Assembly: GCA_964545855.1 (NCBI GenBank)
Contig: CAZJHD010000028.1
Coordinates: 1-52,991, forward strand
Origin: CAZJHD01 sp964545855
GTDB taxonomy: Bacteria > Planctomycetota > UBA1135 > JACQFD01
DNA: 52,991 nucleotides
Reading direction: 5' to 3'
Below, in pieces: positions 23,685 to 31,959 of the stretch; the first letter of the stretch is position 1; every line of letters begins with the position of its first letter. Below the pieces are notes generated by a model. The model had not been told where the DNA came from. It was given only the letters and a program-made list of their open reading frames with translations, and did not search any database. A program made the translations under genes and the position numbers.

Positions 23685-25304
23685 ATGCAGCTCCGATTGC
23701 ACCTCCGCTCCGTCCCCATCGAGCTCGGGCGTCTCGGCGCCTGCGCGCTCGCGATCGCGGCCCTCTCTACGGCGTCCCTGCGCGCGCAGGAGACGGACGT
23801 CACGCAGACTCCGAACTCGGTCCAGGCCGGGATCCAGAAGTCCTTCGCGGAGCAGGTCGGCGCCGGACGCGGCGACCTCTTCACGCCCGGCTCCTCGGCC
23901 TTCCTCATCGCCCGCGATCCATTCCGCGCGATCGCGCGCGGACGGCAGATCTTCCAGCGCAAGTTCCAGCTCGCCCAGGGTCTCGGCCCGCGGACGAACG
24001 ACGGCACCGGCGATCTCGATCGCAACGCGTCGCTCGCCGCGGGACTCGCCGACAGCTGCGCCTCCTGCCACGGCCGCCCCCAGGGATCCGCCGGCTTCGG
24101 CGGAGACGTGTTCACGCGGCCGACGAGCCGCGACGCGCCTCACCTCTTCGGCCTCGGGCTGCACGAGATGCTCGCCGACGAGATCACGTCGGACCTTCGG
24201 GCGATCCGATCGCAGGCGCTCTCCGAGGCGGCGGCCCTCGGCACACCAGTGACGGCGGCGCTCCACTCGAAGGGCGTGAGCTACGGCTCGATCACGGTCC
24301 ATCCGGCCGGGAGGGTCGACACGGACGCCGTCGTCGGTGTCGACGCGGACCTGCGCATCCGCCCCTTCTTCGCCCAGGGTGGGACGATCTCCATCCGCGA
24401 GTTCCTCGTGGGCGCCTTCAATGCGGAGATGGGGCTCGAGTCGGCCGATCGCGACCTGCTGCTCGCGTCGATCGGCGCGCGGATCGTGACGCCCGCCGGC
24501 ATGGTGCTCGACGGGAGCCTCGACCGGATCGAGGCGCCGCCGGCGCCGAGCACGGCGGCCGACCCGGACGGCGACGGGATCACCGACGAGATCCCCCAGA
24601 GCGTCGTCGACTTCATGGAGTTCTACCTCCTGAACTACTTCAAGCCGGCCGTACGGTCGGAAGCTCGCAGCAACGAGGGCCGGAAGGGGCTCGCCACGAT
24701 GCAGGCGATCGGATGCACCGTCTGCCACGTTCCGACCCTCACGATCGATCACGATCGGAGGGTCGCCGACGTGGAGACGCGGCTCGATCGATCCGCGGGG
24801 AATCCGTTCAATCAGCTCTTCGCGACGGCGAGCCCGCTCTTCGACGAGACCGACGACAGCTCGGGGCTCCCGACACTCAAGGAGGCGAGCGGCGGGCCGT
24901 TCGCGGTGGAGAACTTCTTCGCCGATCTGAAGCGCCACGACCTCGGGCCCGGATTCTGGGAGCGGAACTTCGACGGAACGATCCAGAAGCAGTTCATGAC
25001 GGAGCCGCTCTGGGGTGTCGGCTCGACGGCGCCCTACGGCCACGACGGCCGCAGCAACACGCTCGAGGACGTGATCCTTCGCCACGGGGGTGAGGCACAG
25101 GCGTCGCGAGACGCCTTCGCCGCCCTCGATCCGACGGAAGCGGAACAGGTGCTCGCCTTCCTGCGGACTCTCGTCCTCTTCTCGCCGCCCGCGACGGCGT
25201 CGAACCTCGATCCGAAGGATCCGGCGTTCTTCCAGTACCCGATGGGCGGCCACGGAAGCATCAAGCTCTCCGTGCTCTTCGTCGATCCGCGGGACAAGGA
25301 GTAG
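23685..25304 (+). CDS. Exported di-haem oxidoreductase (DHOR/cytochrome c peroxidase-like)
   Basis: 539 residues. Signal peptide (LGACALAIAALSTASLRAQ). Two c-type haem sites are seen: C125-A-S-C128-H129 and C344-T-V-C347-H348, the number and spacing of the di-haem oxidoreductase family. Near the C-terminus TEPLWGVGSTAPYGHDGRSNTLEDVI is the conserved block of that family, split here as PLWGVGS and APYGHDGR with a further candidate ligand His. It acts in the periplasm as an electron-transfer protein or peroxidase-like enzyme; the donor and substrate are unknown. No di-haem partner or cytochrome gene is adjacent. TACCCG at about 23669 might be a -10 element. Confidence 0.88.
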   Translation: MQLRLHLRSVPIELGRLGACALAIAALSTASLRAQETDVTQTPNSVQAGIQKSFAEQVGAGRGDLFTPGSSAFLIARDPFRAIARGRQIFQRKFQLAQGLGPRTNDGTGDLDRNASLAAGLADSCASCHGRPQGSAGFGGDVFTRPTSRDAPHLFGLGLHEMLADEITSDLRAIRSQALSEAAALGTPVTAALHSKGVSYGSITVHPAGRVDTDAVVGVDADLRIRPFFAQGGTISIREFLVGAFNAEMGLESADRDLLLASIGARIVTPAGMVLDGSLDRIEAPPAPSTAADPDGDGITDEIPQSVVDFMEFYLLNYFKPAVRSEARSNEGRKGLATMQAIGCTVCHVPTLTIDHDRRVADVETRLDRSAGNPFNQLFATASPLFDETDDSSGLPTLKEASGGPFAVENFFADLKRHDLGPGFWERNFDGTIQKQFMTEPLWGVGSTAPYGHDGRSNTLEDVILRHGGEAQASRDAFAALDPTEAEQVLAFLRTLVLFSPPATASNLDPKDPAFFQYPMGGHGSIKLSVLFVDPRDKE

Positions 25305-25430
25305 CCGGTGCGCTGGTGCGTCCTCTCGGCGGCGTCTCGCAACCCGCCGCCGAGAGGGCGTCGGCGCAGTCCCTTGCGCGCGTTGCGGCGCGGGCGCTCG
25401 CCGTCGATGATCGCGCGCGCGACCCGCGCC

Positions 25431-25988
25431 ATGACCTCGAGGCCCGACCCTTCCACGACGCGCCTCCTGAATCGGTTCTTCGCGGGCGAGGAAGGGGTCG
25501 AGGACGAGCTCGGCCACGTCGTCTTCGAGGAGCTGCATCGGATCGCCGGAGGCGCTCTCGGACGCGGCGCGCGCGCGCTCGAGCCGACGGCCCTCGTGAA
25601 CGAGGCCTGGCTCCGCTTCCGATCGGGCTCGACCCGCTTCGAGCATCGCAGGCAGTTCTTCGCGCTCGCTGCCCGCGTCATGCGGTCGGTGCTCGTCGAC
25701 CACGCGCGCGCGCGCCGGGCGAGGAAGCGCGAGGGCGGCGGCGAACGGGTGACCGTCTCCGAGGCGTCGGGTCTCTCGAGTGGAGGTGCCGTCGACTTCC
25801 TCGACCTGGAGGACGCACTGCAGCGCCTGCGCGTCCTCGACGAAGCCCTCCATCGGCTGGTGGAGCTGCGCTTCTTCGCGGGGCTCGCCCACCCGGAGAT
25901 CGCCGATCTCCTCGGCATCTCCCTCTCCAGCGTCGAGCGGCGGTGGCGGCTCGCGCGTGCCTGGCTGCGCGGAGAGCTCGACCGATGA
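25431..25988 (+). CDS. ECF-type RNA polymerase sigma factor (TIGR02999-like)
   Basis: 185 residues from the ATG at 25431 (ATG 25407 is also possible; longer frames are GC-driven). The sequence has the shape of the Planctomycete/Acidobacterium-rich ECF group: DELGHVVFEELHRIAGG, EPTALVNEAWLRF, FFALAARVMRSVLVDHARARRA for region 2, and LVELRFFAGLAHPEIADLLGISLSSVERRW for the region 4 helix-turn-helix. It would direct RNA polymerase to dedicated promoters. No anti-sigma gene follows. Instead the stop overlaps the start of a Ser/Thr kinase gene (ATGA), a recurrent pairing in these phyla in which phosphorylation may control the sigma factor (inference). Confidence 0.9.
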   Translation: MTSRPDPSTTRLLNRFFAGEEGVEDELGHVVFEELHRIAGGALGRGARALEPTALVNEAWLRFRSGSTRFEHRRQFFALAARVMRSVLVDHARARRARKREGGGERVTVSEASGLSSGGAVDFLDLEDALQRLRVLDEALHRLVELRFFAGLAHPEIADLLGISLSSVERRWRLARAWLRGELDR

Positions 25989-28552
25989 AGCCGGAGACCT
26001 GGGCCGCGGTTCGGCGCGTCTTCGAAGCGGCTCTGCAGGTGCCCGTGGCCAGCCTCCCGGAGTTCCTGGAGAGCTCCTGCGGCGGCGACGAGGAGGTGCG
26101 CTCGGAGGTCGAGCGGCTCCTGCGCCTCGACGAGAGCGCCGGCTCCCTGGATGCTCCGGCCGTGCTCCTCGCGTCGGGACCACCGCCGAGCATCGGGTCC
26201 CGCATCGGGCGCTTCACGATCCTCCGCGTCCTCGGCACGGGAGGGATGGGGACGGTCTTCGAGGCGACGCAGGACGAGCCGCGCCGCACCGTGGCGCTGA
26301 AGACGCTCTCCCTCGGCATCGCCTCGCCTACGCGCCGCGCGCGCTTCCAGCTCGAGGCGGAGGTGCTCGGGTCGCTCGGCCACCCCTGCATCGCCCAGAT
26401 CTTCGAGGCGGGTACACACGAGGCGTCCGGCGAGGTCTTCCCCTACTTCGCCATGGAGCTGATCGCGGGCGCGCGAGCGATCACGCACGACGCCGAGGCG
26501 CGACGGCTCGACGTGACGGAGCGCCTCCGACTCTTCCTCGACGTGTGCGACGCCGTGCAGCACGGGCACCAGAAGGGCGTCATCCACCGCGACCTCAAGC
26601 CGTCGAACCTGCTCGTCGACGCGGAGGGACGCGGCAAGGTGATCGACTTCGGGATCGCGCGCGTCACGAGCTCCGATCGCGCCTGGGCGCACGGCGAGAC
26701 GCAGGACGGCCAGCTCCTCGGCACCCTGCAGTACATGAGCCCGGAGCAGCTCGCGGGAGACCCGCGCCAGGTCGACGCACGCACCGACGTGCACGCGCTC
26801 GGCGTCGTCCTGCAGGAGCTGCTCTCGGGCACCTTCCCCCACGATCTGCGCGGCCTCTCCCTCGAGGAGACGGCGCGACGCATCCGAGAGAGCAGCCCCT
26901 TCGTTCCTTCGACCGTCCCGAGGGATCTCCGCTGGATCGTGCTCCGCGCCATCGAGAAGGATCCCGCGAGGCGGTACGCCTCCGTGGCGCAGCTCGCGGA
27001 AGACGACCGCCGATTCCTCGCGCATGAGCCGGTGAGCGCGGGTCCTCCGAGCACGCGCTACCGCATGGCGAAGCTGCTCCGGCGGCATCGCTGGTTCCTG
27101 GCAGCGGTCGGCGCCGTCGTTCTCGCTCTGTCGATCGGCCTCGTCCGCGCCGAGCAGAGCGCGCGAGCGGAAGCAGCCGCGCGGCGAGAGGCAGCCCGGA
27201 AGTCGTTCCTCGCCAGCTCCGTCGGCCGCTTCCTCAAGCGCACGCTGAACTCCGTGTCCCCTGGGCTGGAGGGCGAGGACGCCCGCATGACGGACGTGCT
27301 GAAGGACGCGTCGCTCGCCGTCGCCCGCGCCGAGCAGGTCCCGGCGGTCCGCGCCATCCTCCACTCGGTGATCGGTGCGAGCTTCGACTTCGTCGGCCGT
27401 TCCGCGGATGCCGAACCGCACTTCGCCGCCGCCCGGGAGATCACGTCCGCGCATCTCGCGACCAACGATCCGATCTCCCTCGAAGTCGATGCGCATCGCG
27501 CGCTGCACCTCTCCCGCACGGGCAGGTCCGCGGAAGCGGAGGCGCTCGCCTCCGAGCGTCTCCCCGAGGTCCGAGTGCGCCAGGGCCTGGTGGACGACGT
27601 CGAGATGCTCTTCCGCAATGCGCTCTTCGAGGCTCAGTTCCACCTCGACCACTTGGAGCAGGCGAGGGCCACCTGCGAGGCGATTCTCCTGCTCCTCGCG
27701 CCCGTCGAAGCGGCGGACCGGCGCGATCTCGTCTCCATCCTGACCCGGCTCTCGCTCGTCGAGTCCCGGCTCGGATCGGGCCGCCTCCGGTTCGCCGCCG
27801 AGCACGCGGAGAAGGCGGTCGCGATCGCAGGATCGATCGGCGACGAAGGCACCTACTGGCTCCAGCGCGCACGCAGCGCACTCGCCGATGTCCGCATGCT
27901 GCAGGAGCGGATCGCCGAGGCCGAGGATCTCCGGCGAGAATCCCTCGCCTGGTGCCGCACCACCCTCGGCGAGGACCACCCCGAGACGCTGAAGGCACGC
28001 ACGAACCACGCGCTCTCCCTCCTCGCTCTCGGCGACCTCGGCGGAGCCTACGACGGCCTCGTCTCGATCGTGGTGCCGATCGATGCGCGCCTCGGAGCGG
28101 ATTCGATGGACGGCCTGGGCGTGCGCGCCAACCTCTCCGCCGTGTGCCGCAGTCTCGGCGCCAACGACGAGGCCGCGCGATGGGCGAGCGAGTCAGCCGA
28201 CATCGCGGGCCGTCTGCTGCCAGCGCGCCATCGTGTCCGACTGCGCGTGCGAGCGATCCTCGCCTCGGCGGTCCTCGCAGACGGGCGCCCGCAGGAGGCG
28301 GAGCGCCTGCTGCGCGAGCTCCTCCCCGACGCTGAAGCCGTCTTCGGAAAGGCCGAACCCTTCGTCCTCGACGTGATCACGGAGCTCGCATCCGCCGGCG
28401 CCGCGCTCGGCGACCGGGACTGTGTCGAGGAATTGGCGCGGGACCTCGCGGAGCGCGCACCAGGCGATGCTCGGCGGCGCGCGACCGTGGAGTCCCTGAG
28501 GGTCGGGCTGCATGCGCCGCCTCCGGTCGAATCCGGCGGCGGCGCACGCTGA
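25985..28552 (+). CDS. Transmembrane Ser/Thr protein kinase with C-terminal TPR region
   Basis: 855 residues from the ATG that overlaps the sigma-factor stop. The Hanks-type kinase domain (about 75-340) shows the glycine loop LGTGGMGTVFEA, Lys106 in VALKTL, HRDLKPSN with Asp203, DFG with Asp221, and SPEQL in place of APE. A single transmembrane helix spans about 370-389 (WFLAAVGAVVLALSIGL). The remaining 460 residues are helical and TPR-like (repeats around EAEALASERLPEVR, QARATCEAI, EAERLLRELLPDAEAVFGK), probably outside the cytoplasm and possibly a sensor. Paired with the ECF factor, it likely regulates transcription in response to an external signal. Partner substrates are unknown. Confidence 0.92.
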   Translation: MKPETWAAVRRVFEAALQVPVASLPEFLESSCGGDEEVRSEVERLLRLDESAGSLDAPAVLLASGPPPSIGSRIGRFTILRVLGTGGMGTVFEATQDEPRRTVALKTLSLGIASPTRRARFQLEAEVLGSLGHPCIAQIFEAGTHEASGEVFPYFAMELIAGARAITHDAEARRLDVTERLRLFLDVCDAVQHGHQKGVIHRDLKPSNLLVDAEGRGKVIDFGIARVTSSDRAWAHGETQDGQLLGTLQYMSPEQLAGDPRQVDARTDVHALGVVLQELLSGTFPHDLRGLSLEETARRIRESSPFVPSTVPRDLRWIVLRAIEKDPARRYASVAQLAEDDRRFLAHEPVSAGPPSTRYRMAKLLRRHRWFLAAVGAVVLALSIGLVRAEQSARAEAAARREAARKSFLASSVGRFLKRTLNSVSPGLEGEDARMTDVLKDASLAVARAEQVPAVRAILHSVIGASFDFVGRSADAEPHFAAAREITSAHLATNDPISLEVDAHRALHLSRTGRSAEAEALASERLPEVRVRQGLVDDVEMLFRNALFEAQFHLDHLEQARATCEAILLLLAPVEAADRRDLVSILTRLSLVESRLGSGRLRFAAEHAEKAVAIAGSIGDEGTYWLQRARSALADVRMLQERIAEAEDLRRESLAWCRTTLGEDHPETLKARTNHALSLLALGDLGGAYDGLVSIVVPIDARLGADSMDGLGVRANLSAVCRSLGANDEAARWASESADIAGRLLPARHRVRLRVRAILASAVLADGRPQEAERLLRELLPDAEAVFGKAEPFVLDVITELASAGAALGDRDCVEELARDLAERAPGDARRRATVESLRVGLHAPPPVESGGGAR

Positions 28553-28567
28553 AGCGAGATCGATCTC

Positions 28568-29047
28568 CTACTTCGCCCGCCGGTAGTGCCCTTCCATCAT
28601 CGGGCTCCAGGTCTTCCCGTCCTGCGACATCAGCACCGCGAACCGGTAGGTGCCGTCGGGCTCCACGTCGTAGACGTAGCGGTTCGACATTCCCTTCTCG
28701 GGACACGACTGCTCGAACGTGAGCCGTTTCCCCTCGAAGCGGCCCGTCGCCGGATCCTTCGGGATCATCCCCATCGAGTCGAACCAGAAGAACTTGTAGG
28801 TCTCGCTCGGCGCGTCCCAGCCGATCACGCCGTGGCCGCGGAAGCTCGCGGCGCCGTTCTTCTCCTGGACGTAGTCGGTCAGCAGGAAGAAGCCGTCGAC
28901 GTCCATGCGCGACTCGATGCGCGCCTTCGCCGTGCTCCCCTTGGGATCCCAGGGCGAGGGGTGCATCTTCTCCTCGCCGCGCCAGGATCCGGCGAGGGCG
29001 GAGAGCTTCACGTGGGCTTCACTCGGCTTCGGCATCTCGAACTGCAT
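28568..29047 (-). CDS. DUF1579-family protein
   Basis: 159 residues, no signal peptide. Typical DUF1579 features: LSALAGSWRGEEKM at the N-terminus, ESRMDVDGFFLLTDYVQEK, GHGVIGWDAPSETYKFFWFDS and the C-terminal RFAVLMSQDGKTWSPMMEGHYRR. The fold is a lipocalin-like barrel and the function of the family is not established. ATG 29047 is preceded by GGAG at a good distance. It lies 81 bp after the larger DUF1579-like gene in the same direction, perhaps in one transcript, and converges with the kinase gene across 15 bp. Confidence 0.88.
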   Translation of the reverse strand: MQFEMPKPSEAHVKLSALAGSWRGEEKMHPSPWDPKGSTAKARIESRMDVDGFFLLTDYVQEKNGAASFRGHGVIGWDAPSETYKFFWFDSMGMIPKDPATGRFEGKRLTFEQSCPEKGMSNRYVYDVEPDGTYRFAVLMSQDGKTWSPMMEGHYRRAK

Positions 29048-29128
29048 GGTCGTCTCCGTGGGAGGGATCGGTGGGGAAGGCGGAAGTCGGTTCCGGGAGA
29101 CTCGGCGCGCCTCACCGGGCGCCGTCCT

Positions 29129-30199
29129 CTACTTCTTCTTGGTGTAGGTGGCGGAGAACGTCTCGAACGGATTCGCCGCGCCCATGACGGACGTGCCTAC
29201 GGCGCGCTTCCAGGAGCCGCTCTCGTCGAGCTCGATCACGTACCTCGCGACGGCCGGCAGGCCCATGACCAACATCGCGCCCGTCTGGACCATCGATTTG
29301 CCGTCCTGGGAGAAGCGGCACTCCATCGTGCCGACCTCTCCCATGTTGGTCACGACGGCGACGATGTAGCAGCTCCTCGCCGCGTTCCAGCCCATGAAGG
29401 ACTCGGCCTCGTAGGTCTCGGGCATTCCCTCCGCCGCGCCCGTCGTGCGCACGTGGAGGAGCGCGCCGCCGAAGAGAGCGCGCGCGGTCTCGGTGCCGCG
29501 GATCTTCATCGGCGGCATCTCGGGGCTCATCGAGACGCTGCCCTCCATCGCGTACGTCCCCGCCGAGCGCACGACGCGCGCCATCGGCTCCGCCGGCGGG
29601 AGCATGAAAGGGCCGGCGTCGAGCGCGGGCTCTCGCCCCGTCTCGGTCCGCGTGAGCGTTCCCTCGACGAGCGGCATCATCGGCCCCGTGGGAGGGAGCA
29701 GGTCCATCGCGAACGTCATGGTCTTCCCGGTGACGCGCGTGATGAGACGCTCGGCACTCGGCATGCCGTCGCGCACCAATCGATTCACCTGCACCATCGA
29801 TCCGTCCGGGAGGAACGTGAGCTCGTTCAGGTGCACCTCGCCTCCGTTGCCGGCCATCAGCGAGACGTGCCGTCCGTTCTCGCGGTCCCATCCGAGGTAG
29901 CTCCGCAGCACCATGGGAGCCTCGATCCCGTCGAACTGGATCCGGGAGTCCTCCTGGACGAAGTGGCCGCCGAGCGCCCACTGGTAGGTCGAGGTGCACT
30001 CCCATTTCGTCGGCGGCGCGCTCGGGTCGAAGTTGGCGGTCCCCGATCCCTTCCAGTGGCCGATCATCGGCTCGAGCTTCTTCAGCTCCGGCGCGGGCGC
30101 GGGAGGACTCTGGGGCGCCTCCTGCCCGAACGACGCGGGGGCGAGCATGCCACTGAGGACGAGGAGTGCTGCGGGAGCGCGAGGACCGCGTTCGATCAT
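29129..30199 (-). CDS. Exported protein with two DUF1579-like halves
   Basis: 356 residues with a signal peptide (PAALLVLSGMLAPASFGQ) and a short Pro-rich linker. The N-terminal half (about 35-170) has LEPMIGHWKGSGTANFDPS, GHFVQEDSRIQFDG and SYLGWDRENGRHVSLM. The C-terminal half (about 210-356) repeats the pattern with ESFMGWNAARSCYIVAVVTN and MECRFSQDGKSMVQTG. This looks like an internal duplication of a lipocalin-like barrel. The protein is probably periplasmic; no function can be assigned. The three neighbouring minus-strand genes, including this one, encode similar small barrel proteins. Confidence 0.75.
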   Translation of the reverse strand: MIERGPRAPAALLVLSGMLAPASFGQEAPQSPPAPAPELKKLEPMIGHWKGSGTANFDPSAPPTKWECTSTYQWALGGHFVQEDSRIQFDGIEAPMVLRSYLGWDRENGRHVSLMAGNGGEVHLNELTFLPDGSMVQVNRLVRDGMPSAERLITRVTGKTMTFAMDLLPPTGPMMPLVEGTLTRTETGREPALDAGPFMLPPAEPMARVVRSAGTYAMEGSVSMSPEMPPMKIRGTETARALFGGALLHVRTTGAAEGMPETYEAESFMGWNAARSCYIVAVVTNMGEVGTMECRFSQDGKSMVQTGAMLVMGLPAVARYVIELDESGSWKRAVGTSVMGAANPFETFSATYTKKK

Positions 30200-30415
30200 G
30201 GGAGGCTTCCGGGTTCCAGAGGGGCGATGGTAGCGGCGGACGAGGAGCCGGGGGCGGCTTTCGTCCGGCGCGCCGGATCGCGCGTTCGCGCGTGGCGCCG
30301 AGACCCATTCCGCGGTCGCGTCGGCGCTGCGCCGGTCGCACGGCGCTCCTCGAACCTCCGCACTGCCATGATCGATCGGAGGACGCCGGCTCAGAGCACG
30401 TCGCGGCTCGTCGCG

Positions 30416-30916
30416 TCAGCGCTTCAGCTCGAAGCGCTCCACCTTGCCGCTCTCCCCGTGCGGGTCGTCGAGCGTGATGACGAGTCGGTCGTCGGCCACG
30501 CGGTGGTAGGTGATGCGCGTGGGATAGTCCTTCTTCGGGTTCTCGAAGACCGCCTTTCGGCCCTTCGCGTCGTGGCTGAGGAGCGGGAAGCCGACGGCCT
30601 TCTTTCCGCCGGGGAAGGGCTGCAGGTAGACCGCGCCGTCCCGCGGCTCGAAGACCTCGAACTCGAAGAACGTCTCGCGGCCTTCCTTGAGCAGGCGGCT
30701 GTGGCTCAGGATCTTGCCGCCGGCCGGGCTGCTGTAGAACGCGTGGAACTCGCCGCCCCACATGGAGCCGGACCAGCTTCCCGCCAGCCACTCCATTCCG
30801 GCCAGGACCTTGGTCGGCTCGATCCGGTCGTCGCGAGAGCCCGCGTCCGGAGAGATGGATGCGAAGAGGGTGGCGAGCGCGAGAAGGCTGGCGGCGGCGT
30901 GGAATCGGGTCGACAT
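30416..30916 (-). CDS. Exported DUF6265-like protein
   Basis: 166 residues with a signal peptide (AASLLALATLFASISPDAG). The mature part follows the DUF6265 pattern: MEWLAGSWSGSMWGGEFHAFYSSPAGG, FFEFEVFEPRDGAVYLQPFPGG and TRITYHRVADDRLVITLDDP. The family has no known function. A ribosome binding site (GGAG about 10 nt ahead) precedes the ATG. The gene lies 50 bp downstream of the AraC-type regulator in the same direction, so may share its transcript or be its target. Confidence 0.82.
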   Translation of the reverse strand: MSTRFHAAASLLALATLFASISPDAGSRDDRIEPTKVLAGMEWLAGSWSGSMWGGEFHAFYSSPAGGKILSHSRLLKEGRETFFEFEVFEPRDGAVYLQPFPGGKKAVGFPLLSHDAKGRKAVFENPKKDYPTRITYHRVADDRLVITLDDPHGESGKVERFELKR

Positions 30917-30966
30917 GGTTCGAGGTCTCCGAGAGAAGCCTTGCGAACACTAGGTCGATCGTCCGG

Positions 30967-31815
30967 CTAGGGATTGGAAGAACGCGACGAATCGAGTTCG
31001 AACGCCGCGGCCAGGTCGGTGCGCTCGGCCAGGTAGCGAAGCGGCGTCACGCCGGCGAGGAGCTGGAAGTCGCGGATGAGGTGCGGCTGATCGAAGTAGC
31101 CGTGCTCGAGGGCGACCTGCGCCCATCCGCCCCTCGGAAGTCCGGCCTCGAGCGCTCCGACCACGGCTTGGAGGCGCTGGATGCGGAGGAAGACCTTCGG
31201 CGAGAGCCCGACCTCGACGCGGAAGTCGCGCTCGAGCACGCGACGATGCACGCCGAGCGCGCCCGAGAGTTGCTCGACGGTCGAACGGCCCCCGGCCGCG
31301 AGCCGCGCGGCGTGGCCGACCAGCCCGCCGCGTCGCGCGGCGCGGCCACGCTTCTCCAGTTGGCGCAACAACGCCCGCTCGACGCCTTCGACCCGCGCGG
31401 CGAGGGTGACCCGCGCGCTCGCCGCGCGGAGCTCGGCGACGAGCGGAGCCGCCACCTCCGCGAGGCTCATGTCCACGTCCACCAGCTCGTGGGCCGGAAC
31501 CCCCAGGAGCGCGAGCAGACCGCCCGGACGGAGTCGAATGCCGAGCAGGTCGACGGCGCCTTCGGGCGCGATGCGGATCGCGCGCCGGAGCGGGCCCACC
31601 AGCAGGATCTCGGACTGACGATGGGAGCTCCCGTCGTCGAGGATCCTCCGAAAACGGTCGGCGCGGTTCACGACGATCTCCGGACAGCCGTCGGGCAGGA
31701 TCCGGTCGGCGGCCACGAGCCCGTTCTCGTGGGCGTGCGCGGCGCCGCGCAGGCTCCAGACCACCTTGACGACGCGCGCCAAGGCGGGGGTCGGCTCGAT
31801 CTCGTCGTACTTCAA
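30967..31815 (-). CDS. AraC-family transcriptional regulator with DUF6597-type N-terminal domain
   Basis: 282 residues from a TTG at 31815 (LKYDEIEP ...); a longer open frame upstream is antisense to the aminotransferase and unlikely to be translated. The N-terminal half (VVKVVWSLRG, RILPDGCPEIVVNRADRF, GPLRRAIRIAPEGAVDLLGIRLRPGG) is the DUF6597/AraC N-terminal type. The C-terminal HTH_18 region has STVEQLSGALGVHRRVLERDFR and ALEHGYFDQPHLIRDFQLLAGVTPLRYL. It should bind promoter DNA; the effector is unknown. TATCCT lies 9 nt before the start and no ribosome binding site is seen. Confidence 0.88.
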   Translation of the reverse strand: MKYDEIEPTPALARVVKVVWSLRGAAHAHENGLVAADRILPDGCPEIVVNRADRFRRILDDGSSHRQSEILLVGPLRRAIRIAPEGAVDLLGIRLRPGGLLALLGVPAHELVDVDMSLAEVAAPLVAELRAASARVTLAARVEGVERALLRQLEKRGRAARRGGLVGHAARLAAGGRSTVEQLSGALGVHRRVLERDFRVEVGLSPKVFLRIQRLQAVVGALEAGLPRGGWAQVALEHGYFDQPHLIRDFQLLAGVTPLRYLAERTDLAAAFELDSSRSSNP

Positions 31816-31824
31816 GCGTTCCCG

Positions 31825-31830
31825 AGGATA
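31825..31830 (-). promoter_or_regulatory. TATCCT, -10-like hexamer
   Basis: Read on the minus strand, TATCCT ends 9 nt before the TTG start of the AraC-type gene, without an intervening ribosome binding site. It matches the TAnnCT pattern seen before several genes here. Confidence 0.4.
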
Positions 31831-31959
31831 GGCGGAGGAGCACGAGTCGCGCGAATGCTCGGCGAGCGGTCTCGCGTGCTCGATGGAGCTCGGCGGTACG
31901 CTCTCTTGGCGAACCCTCCTGGAGCCGCGCGGCCCCCACGACGTCCCCTTCCCCCGGCG

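Noticed and set aside
25308..25430. Upstream extension of the ECF sigma factor from the GTG at 25308
   Set aside because: The extra residues are Arg/Pro-rich with no similarity to sigma region 1.2 or 2, and the gene family usually starts near 25431.
30859..31959. Upstream extension of the aminotransferase frame through the AraC region
   Set aside because: It lies antisense to the AraC gene and encodes low-complexity Arg/Glu/Ala sequence; aminotransferase similarity begins at ATG 31960.
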